Below, one piece after another: positions 58,550 through 64,000 of a stretch of DNA of 64,000 nt; position 1 is the stretch's first letter, and each line of letters starts with the position of its first letter. The translations under genes and the position numbers were made by a program. The notes below the pieces were generated by a model. That model was given only the letters and a program-made list of their open reading frames with translations, was not told where the DNA came from and searched no databases. Origin of the DNA: Corynebacterium sp. (lineage in GTDB: Bacteria > Actinomycetota > Actinomycetes > Mycobacteriales > Mycobacteriaceae); the NCBI RefSeq assembly GCF_022712275.1, contig NZ_JALAGU010000013.1, positions 5,057-69,056 of the forward strand, in the 5' to 3' direction.

Positions 58550-59659
58550 TTACGCGGCCTCGTCGCCGATGTAGTTGTCGCCGTCCACCGAACGGGTACC
58601 GGCACGGTCCGGGAGGAAGGGGCGGGTGCTGGTGGCGTACGGCGCTTCGTCGATCGACTTCAATGCTTCCGCGTTGGTGGCGGTCGGGTTCGACTGACGG
58701 AAATCGAGGTACTCGGTGAAGGCCTCCGGGGAGACGACACGGATCTCGAAGTTCATCATCGCGTGGTAGGTACCGCACATCTCGGCACAACGGCCGACGA
58801 AGGCACCTTCCTCCTCGATGGCTGCGATCTGGAAGCGTCGCTCCTGGTGGTTCTTCTCCGGGTGCGGCATGGCGTCGCGCTTGAAGAGGAACTCCGGAAC
58901 CCAGAAGGAGTGGATCACGTCAGAGGACGCAAGGTTGAACTCGATCGGGGTATTGCTCGGCAGAACCAGGACCGGAACCTCTTCGGACGTACCGAGGGTC
59001 TCGATCTTGTCGTAGTTGAGGTACGAGTAGTCCTCGGAGGAATTGCCGTGGATCGGGCCCGCAGGCTCGTGCTCGTCAACCTCTTCACTCGGGGCGGAGA
59101 GGAGTGCCGAATCGGAGGTCTTCTGCTCGTCGGTGCCGTCGTAGTCGGATCCGTCGGGGGTCAGGTTCCCCTTGACTTCGCCGTAGCCGAACTTCCAGTT
59201 CCACTGGTAGGCGGTGACGTCGACAGTGACCTCAGGGTTCTTGTCCAGTGCCGTGACCTCGTCCTGGGTCTGCACCGTGAAGAAGAACAGGGCCATGACG
59301 ATCAGGATCGGGACGGTCGTCAGGGTCAGCTCGAGGTTGACGTTGTAGGCGGTCTGACGCGGGAACTCCCCCTTACCGGCCTTCTTGGCGCGCTTGGCGC
59401 TGTCCCGGAAGATCACCACGAACATCAGAGCCCACATGATGATGCCGATGATCCATGCGGCAACCCAGGTCCAGACCCAGAAGTTGCCCATGGACTTGGA
59501 CTCAGGGGTGATGCCGTCCGGCCAGCCCATGCGCAGGGCATGGAAGAAACCGTTGTCGGGGGGAGTGGCGTCGCAGCCGGCAAGGGCCAGGGCACCGAGT
59601 CCCAGAGCGCCGGCCAGTCCCAGCTTGCGGGCCATACCGTGAACTTTTCGCTGTTCCAC
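58550..59659 (-). CDS. ctaC: Cytochrome c oxidase subunit II
   Basis: 369 residues. Lipoprotein signal peptide (lipobox ALAGC, Cys about residue 29), two membrane helices, and an extracellular cupredoxin domain with the CuA site: HSFWVPEF and CAEMCGTYHAMMNFEI (two Cys, His, Met). Accepts electrons from QcrC. As usual for the group, an extra loop of about 30 residues (around residues 180-215) lies between the helices and the CuA domain. GTG start with GAGGAAGG ribosome site. Confidence 0.97.
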   Translation of the reverse strand: MEQRKVHGMARKLGLAGALGLGALALAGCDATPPDNGFFHALRMGWPDGITPESKSMGNFWVWTWVAAWIIGIIMWALMFVVIFRDSAKRAKKAGKGEFPRQTAYNVNLELTLTTVPILIVMALFFFTVQTQDEVTALDKNPEVTVDVTAYQWNWKFGYGEVKGNLTPDGSDYDGTDEQKTSDSALLSAPSEEVDEHEPAGPIHGNSSEDYSYLNYDKIETLGTSEEVPVLVLPSNTPIEFNLASSDVIHSFWVPEFLFKRDAMPHPEKNHQERRFQIAAIEEEGAFVGRCAEMCGTYHAMMNFEIRVVSPEAFTEYLDFRQSNPTATNAEALKSIDEAPYATSTRPFLPDRAGTRSVDGDNYIGDEAA

Positions 59660-60034
59660 GCGAGTATGCCTTCCTCAATCACACGTCGTGTTCACCGGAA
59701 GCTGCGCGGGGTCACCTGCAGAGGACTACCCGCACTTTCCGTATCAATGAACGACAATAGTGCATGCCTTCCCGGCGTCCATCATCTAGGTCACAGTGTC
59801 GGGCATACAACGGCCCTATTCGGGGTTGACCGTACGGATACCTCTGTCTCCCGCCGACCCCCCTGGCGTCCTGCCGCACCTCCCCCGCCTGCACCGGAAG
59901 TGCCGACTGGCGTGCGGCGGGTGTGTGCCTAGTATCGTTGTCTCCCGTACCCGCGACCGGCAGGTGCGGCCTCCGCCGTGGCATTCCCCGTCCGGCCGCC
60001 TTCCCTATAAGTATGGAGATGACCTCTACAGCTC
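59660..60034. other. Divergent regulatory region ctaC / asnB
   Basis: 375 bp without a credible gene. Plus strand: TATAAG (60006-60011) fits a -10 for asnB with a start near 60018. At 59780-59795 CATCATCTAGGTCACA keeps one perfect GlxR half-site (TCACA) and the central TA but a degraded left half. Open frames here on the minus strand are GC-bias shadows. Confidence 0.5.
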
Positions 60035-61972
60035 ATGTGTGGACTTCTTGGAATTCTCACCGCCCTCGGCGACGCACCCCGGTTCGTCGACCCCGTGGCC
60101 CACGCCCTGCCCTGCATGCGTCACCGCGGCCCGGACGAGGACGGGACCTGGAACGACGACGACGTCGTCTTCGGTTTCAACCGACTGTCCATCATCGATC
60201 TGGAGCACTCCCACCAGCCGCTCCAGTGGGGTCCGGAGGGCGAGCCCGCCCGCTACTCCATGACCTTCAACGGTGAGATCTACAACTACCTGGAACTGCG
60301 CGAGGAGCTGCAGGCCGCCGGTTACTCCTTCAACACCTCCGGCGACTCCGAGACCATCGTCGTCGGCTACCACCACTGGGGCGAGGACGTCGTCAACCAC
60401 CTGCGGGGCATGTTCGCCTTCGCCGTGTGGGACGCCACCGAACGCACCATGTTCCTCGCCCGCGACCAGTTCGGCATCAAGCCGATGTTCTACGCGACGA
60501 CCGCGGCCGGCACCGTCTTCGGCAGCGAGAAGAAGTCCATCCTCGACATGGCAGAGGCCATCGGTCTGGACAAGAGCCTTGACGACCGGGCCATCGTCCA
60601 CTACACGGATCTGCAGTACGTCCCGGAGCCGGAGACCCTCCACGCCGGCATCCGTCGCCTCGAGTCCGGTTGCCACACCACGCTGCATCCCGGCGACGAG
60701 GTGAAGGCAGTGCGCTACTTCCGCCCCGACTTCACCCCGGTCCCGGTACCCTCCGGCAGCGAAGACGCCCTGTTCCGGAAGATCGCGGACGCCCTGCAGG
60801 ACTCCGTGGCCAAGCACATGCGGGCCGACGTGACCGTGGGTTCCTTCCTCTCCGGGGGTATCGATTCCACCGCGATCGCCGCACTGGCCAAGCAGCACAA
60901 CCCGGATCTCATCACCTTCACCACCGGTTTCGAGCGTGAGGGGTACTCCGAGGTCGATGTCGCCGCCGAGTCCGCCGGGGCCATCGGCGTGGAACACGTC
61001 GTCAAGGTCGTCTCCCCCGAGGAATTCGCCGCCGCGGTGCCGAAGATCATCTGGTACCTCGACGACCCGGTGGCTGACCCGGCCCTGATCCCCCTCTACT
61101 TCGTCGCCGCCGCCGCGCGTGAGCGCGTCAAGGTGGTGCTCTCGGGTGAGGGCGCCGACGAGCTCTTCGGCGGCTACACCATCTACAAGGAGCCCCTGTC
61201 CCTCGCCCCGTTCGACAAGGTCCCCTCCCCGATCAAGAAGGTCCTCAACAGGCTGGGTCAGGCCCTGCCCGAGGGCCAGCGCGGCAAGTCCCTTCTCCTG
61301 CGCGGAACCACACCGATGGAGGAGCGTTACTACGGCAACGCCCGCTCCTTCAACTACGAGCAGCTCGAACGCGTCCTCAAGATCGCGCGGCCGGAGTGGG
61401 ACCACCGTGAGGTCACGGCCCCGATCTACGCACAGTCGGAACAGTTCGACCCGGTGTCGCGGATGCAGCACCTGGACCTGTTCACCTGGATGCGCGGTGA
61501 CATCCTCGTCAAGGCAGACAAGATCACCATGGCCAACTCCCTGGAACTGCGCGTTCCGTTCCTGGACAAGGTCGTCTTCGACGTCGCCCGAACGATCCCC
61601 TACGACCTGAAGATCAGCCACGACACGACGAAGTACGCGCTGCGTCGTGCCATGGAGCTCATCGTTCCCCCGCACGTGATCAACCGGAAGAAGCTCGGCT
61701 TCCCCGTGCCGATCCGCCACTGGCTTGCCGGCCCGGAGCTCTACGACTGGGCCCGTACCACCATCGAAGAGTCCCGGACCGAGGACATCTTCAACAAGGC
61801 GGAGGTTCTGGCGATGCTTGACGAGCACCGCGTCGCGATGAACTCCGGGAGCGGCCCGGACCACTCCCGCCGCCTGTGGACCGTCATCGCGTTCATGATC
61901 TGGCACGGCATCTTCGTCGAGAACCGGATCCACCCGGACATCGACGAGCAGGACTACCCCGTCCAGCTCTAG
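60035..61972 (+). CDS. asnB: Glutamine-dependent asparagine synthetase-type amidotransferase (AsnB/LtsA)
   Basis: 645 residues. N-terminal Ntn glutaminase domain with Cys2 (MCGLLGIL) as nucleophile, MRHRGPDEDG, FNGEIYNYLELREEL; C-terminal synthetase domain with the PP-loop FLSGGIDSTAIAAL (273-278 SGGIDS). In C. glutamicum the orthologue LtsA amidates the DAP of the peptidoglycan stem and affects lysozyme sensitivity, so despite the AsnB name the true acceptor may be meso-DAP. The conserved place next to ctaC supports LtsA. Ends in a strong bidirectional hairpin. Confidence 0.94.
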   Translation: MCGLLGILTALGDAPRFVDPVAHALPCMRHRGPDEDGTWNDDDVVFGFNRLSIIDLEHSHQPLQWGPEGEPARYSMTFNGEIYNYLELREELQAAGYSFNTSGDSETIVVGYHHWGEDVVNHLRGMFAFAVWDATERTMFLARDQFGIKPMFYATTAAGTVFGSEKKSILDMAEAIGLDKSLDDRAIVHYTDLQYVPEPETLHAGIRRLESGCHTTLHPGDEVKAVRYFRPDFTPVPVPSGSEDALFRKIADALQDSVAKHMRADVTVGSFLSGGIDSTAIAALAKQHNPDLITFTTGFEREGYSEVDVAAESAGAIGVEHVVKVVSPEEFAAAVPKIIWYLDDPVADPALIPLYFVAAAARERVKVVLSGEGADELFGGYTIYKEPLSLAPFDKVPSPIKKVLNRLGQALPEGQRGKSLLLRGTTPMEERYYGNARSFNYEQLERVLKIARPEWDHREVTAPIYAQSEQFDPVSRMQHLDLFTWMRGDILVKADKITMANSLELRVPFLDKVVFDVARTIPYDLKISHDTTKYALRRAMELIVPPHVINRKKLGFPVPIRHWLAGPELYDWARTTIEESRTEDIFNKAEVLAMLDEHRVAMNSGSGPDHSRRLWTVIAFMIWHGIFVENRIHPDIDEQDYPVQL

Positions 61973-62023
61973 GGCGCGCCGCGGGAGGTAGCGGGGAGGG
62001 ACGCCGCCCCTCCGGCACAGAGT

Positions 62024-62074
62024 AACGACCCCACAGGGTGGTGGATCACCGTGGATCCACCCTGTGGGGTCGTT
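62024..62074. terminator. Bidirectional terminator between asnB and the Fe-S carrier gene
   Basis: AACGACCCCACAGGGTG (62024-62040) pairs with CACCCTGTGGGGTCGTT (62058-62074); an inner GTGGATC/GATCCAC stem extends it. Placed between two converging genes. Confidence 0.85.
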
Positions 62075-62093
62075 CGCGTCGGCGCGGAGCCGG

Positions 62094-62438
62094 TCAGCTG
62101 AAAGAGTCGCCGCAGGCGCAGGAACCGCCGGCGTTGGGGTTGTCGATGGTGAACCCCTGGGACTCGATCGTGTCGGCGAAATCGATCTTCGCACCCATGA
62201 GGTACGGGGCCGACATCTTGTCCACGACAAGATCCACGCCGTCGAAGTGGTCGACGTGGTCGCCGTCGAGGCTGCGGTCATCGAAGAAGAGCTGGTAGCG
62301 CAGTCCCGCACAACCGCCCGGCTGCACGGCGATGCGCAGGGAGAGGTCGTCACGGCCCTCCTGGGCCAGCAGAGCGGCAGCCTTCGCGGCGGCGGCACCG
62401 GTCACTTCGACGCCGGTGGTCTTCTCGGGAGCGGTCAT
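62094..62438 (-). CDS. erpA: A-type iron-sulfur cluster carrier (ErpA/IscA-like)
   Basis: 114 residues from the ATG at 62438 (GAGGAGGAACAG ribosome site). HesB/IscA family: Cys43 in PGGCAGLRY and Cys107/Cys109 in GGSCACGDSF are the three cluster ligands. Carries Fe-S clusters to apoproteins; the nearby Rieske protein is a possible client, by inference. Same place as Rv2204c. Confidence 0.94.
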   Translation of the reverse strand: MTAPEKTTGVEVTGAAAAKAAALLAQEGRDDLSLRIAVQPGGCAGLRYQLFFDDRSLDGDHVDHFDGVDLVVDKMSAPYLMGAKIDFADTIESQGFTIDNPNAGGSCACGDSFS

Positions 62439-62592
62439 CTGTTCCTCCTCGGTATTGCGGTTGGTTGTCACGCTACCCCCGTTCAACCGACAATTCCAGC
62501 GGTGTATTCCCGTGGCGGTGCCCGCGGCACTCTCCCCCCTGCAACGGGACCTCGTTGGGACACCTCCCCCGTCGTGCTCTAGCCTGTGGGGT

Positions 62593-63297
62593 GTGAAACT
62601 GCCCTGGAACAGAGAAGCCGACACCCCCGGCGACAACGCCGCAGACGAGAACATCGGCGCCTTCGAGGATACTTTCGAGGACGCCGCCCTCCCGAAGGGT
62701 CAGACCCCGAAGAAGGGCCGCCCCACCCCGCGGCGGAACGATGTCGAGCGGCAGGCCGGTACCCGCCGCGCCCACTATGACGCCCCGCTCACGCCCAAGG
62801 AGGCCAGGGAGCGGAAGAAGGCCGAGAAGAAGTCCATGAGCAAGGAGGAGTTCAAGGACAAGAAGAAGCGTGAGCGCGAGGAGGCCGCGGTCGCCCGCCG
62901 CAAGGCCAATGAGCGCATGATGGCCGGCGACCCGAACTACCTGCTGCCCCGCGACCAGGGCAAGGAGAAGCTCTTCGTCCGCAACTACGTGGATTCCCGG
63001 CGCTACATGATGAACATGTTCCTGCCGATCGCCCTGATCGTCGTGCTGGTCATGATCATCGGAATGAGCGCACCGGAGATCGCCAACCTGGTCTCCCTGA
63101 TCATGCTCTTCGTGATCGTCCTGCTGGTCATCGAGGGCTTCTTCCTCGGACGCAAGGTCAACAAGCTCGTCGACGAGCGCTTCCCGGACCGTGCCTTCGG
63201 CCGCTGGACCCTGGGCTTCTACGCCTTCACCCGCGCGACCATGATCCGCAGGATGCGCACCCCGGCCCCGCAGGTCAACATCGGCGACACGGTCTAG
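62593..63297 (+). CDS. DUF3043 membrane protein
   Basis: 234 residues. A highly charged cytoplasmic half (Lys/Arg/Glu-rich, with KEARERKKAEKKSMSKEEF) ends in the motif GDPNYLLPRDQGKEKLFVRNYVDSR, followed by two close membrane helices (about 141-158 and 163-185) and a basic tail. DUF3043 of actinobacteria, Rv2206 position, function unknown. GTG start at 62593 follows TAGCCT (62580-62585) by 7 nt. Confidence 0.9.
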   Translation: MKLPWNREADTPGDNAADENIGAFEDTFEDAALPKGQTPKKGRPTPRRNDVERQAGTRRAHYDAPLTPKEARERKKAEKKSMSKEEFKDKKKREREEAAVARRKANERMMAGDPNYLLPRDQGKEKLFVRNYVDSRRYMMNMFLPIALIVVLVMIIGMSAPEIANLVSLIMLFVIVLLVIEGFFLGRKVNKLVDERFPDRAFGRWTLGFYAFTRATMIRRMRTPAPQVNIGDTV

Positions 63298-63301
63298 CCA
63301 G

Positions 63302-64000
63302 ATGCCCACCACGGCCCCGACCGCACTGCTGCCCGCCCTGGCCGCCTGGGCCCGGGACACGGCCCTGACGACCTCCCTCACCGGGGACACCGGGCAGCCA
63401 CCTGCGCTCCTGTCCGTCACGGCGGAAGAGTCGTTCGCCGCGGAGACCACCGCCGGCGGGTCCCGCCTGGCTTCTCTGGCGTCCACCGTCGGCGTCGATG
63501 TCCGGGTCCACCCGGTCGCCCCGGCCGCGGCAGTGGGTCTGGACGCCGACGAGGTCGAAGAGCGTCTCGCCGAGGGGGCGGCGCTGACGGACCACGCGGT
63601 CGATTCCGGCGTCCCGCTGCTGCTGCTCAGTGGCAGCGGAAGCTCCGCCACCGACATCTCGTCGGCTGCGGTCACCGCCACGGTATGCCGCAAGGAGCCC
63701 GTCGCCGTGGTGCGCCACGAGATCGGCGCGGACGTCGCGGTGTGGCGTGATGCGGTGGAGACCGTGCGGGACGCCATGTTCCGCGCCCGCGGCTACCGCA
63801 ACGGCCCGTGGGACGCCGGATCCGTCCGGGAGATCCTCCGCATCCTGGGTACCCCGGATCTCACGGTGATGGTCGGTGTCCTCACCCAGGCCGCGGCCCG
63901 CCGCGCCCCGGTGACCCTCGACGGGGCGGACACACTCACAGCGGCCCTGCTGGCGGACGCGATGTCCCCCGGTGCCGCCCGCTGGTGGCTGGTCCCCCAC
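63302..64000 (+). CDS. cobT: Nicotinate-nucleotide--dimethylbenzimidazole phosphoribosyltransferase CobT, 3'-truncated
   Basis: An uninterrupted frame of 233 codons from ATG 63302, four bp after the DUF3043 stop, running off the window. The CobT-like core is LLLLSGSGSSATDISSAAV (phosphate-binding loop variant), MFRARG and VREILRILGTPDLTVMVGVLTQAAARRAPVTLDG, which resembles the family. CobT activates the lower ligand of cobalamin. The catalytic Glu near the C-terminus lies outside. The N-terminal 60 residues are divergent. Rv2207 (cobT) has the same place. Confidence 0.8.
   Translation, partial: MPTTAPTALLPALAAWARDTALTTSLTGDTGQPPALLSVTAEESFAAETTAGGSRLASLASTVGVDVRVHPVAPAAAVGLDADEVEERLAEGAALTDHAVDSGVPLLLLSGSGSSATDISSAAVTATVCRKEPVAVVRHEIGADVAVWRDAVETVRDAMFRARGYRNGPWDAGSVREILRILGTPDLTVMVGVLTQAAARRAPVTLDGADTLTAALLADAMSPGAARWWLVPH

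Noticed and set aside
59712..59984. 90-codon minus-strand frame in the ctaC-asnB gap
   Set aside because: Arg/Gly-rich, no ribosome site, overlaps the asnB promoter.

Overview
The window is a stretch of actinobacterial chromosome, most likely from a high-GC Corynebacterium. The evidence is the gene order: wag31 - yggT - sepF - pgeF - ftsZ - ftsQ - murC - murG - ftsW - murD - mraY - murF - murE - ftsI - ftsL - rsmH - mraZ, followed by metF / prenyl synthase / mptA / pknL / aroG, then mptC / plsC / glk / pimB', then qcrCAB - ctaE, ctaF-ctaC, asnB(ltsA), erpA-like and cobT. This order closely matches the corresponding Corynebacterium glutamicum and Mycobacterium tuberculosis regions. CtaF, LtsA, DivIVA/Wag31, PASTA-type PknL and lipomannan mannosyltransferases all point to Corynebacteriales. 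I see no insertion sequence, phage gene, CRISPR array, tRNA or rRNA.

Layout. 1-7.8 kb: the end of a sugar-lactone oxidase, a minus-strand operon (lspA - pseudouridine synthase - membrane protein - rarD), two lipoproteins, asparaginase and DNA polymerase IV. 7.9-12.7 kb: an asparagine-permease-like transporter, and ileS behind a translational T-box riboswitch. 13-32.8 kb: the division and cell-wall (dcw) cluster, all on the minus strand and mostly with 4-bp overlaps or gaps under 20 bp, led by mraZ with a three-box MraZ operator. 33-39 kb: DUF3040 protein, HEPN protein, acetyltransferase, metF, prenyl diphosphate synthase, mannosyltransferase MptA. 39-49 kb: the kinase PknL with its Rv2175c-type DNA-binding neighbour, DAHP synthase, an exoribonuclease, and mannolipid/phospholipid enzymes (mptC, plsC, pimB') with a glucokinase. 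49-52 kb: two NlpC/P60 peptidoglycan hydrolases and an exonuclease. 52-60 kb: the bc1-aa3 respiratory supercomplex genes with trpD embedded on the other strand. 60-64 kb: asnB/ltsA, an A-type Fe-S carrier, a DUF3043 membrane protein and the start of cobT, which runs off the window.

How the parts work together. The dcw genes make lipid II (MurC-F, MraY, MurG), flip/polymerise and cross-link it at the septum (FtsW, FtsI) and build the divisome (FtsZ, FtsQ, FtsL, SepF, Wag31). The NlpC/P60 pair cuts peptidoglycan for cell separation, and PknL senses the wall through five PASTA repeats. MptA, MptC and PimB' build PIM/lipomannan, using polyprenyl carriers probably related to the neighbouring prenyl synthase. 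QcrCAB and CtaC/E/F form the terminal respiratory branch.

Regulation visible in the sequence: a T-box with ATC specifier at ileS, MraZ boxes, a near-consensus LexA box between the HEPN and GNAT genes, a GlxR-like palindrome, six strong hairpin terminators, and a recurrent TANNNT-N7/8-start-codon arrangement that predicts about ten leaderless mRNAs and fixes several start codons. I found no wholly new multi-gene system. The best leads are regulatory sites, short tandem repeats in leaders, and one unannotated-size (52 aa) membrane protein gene.
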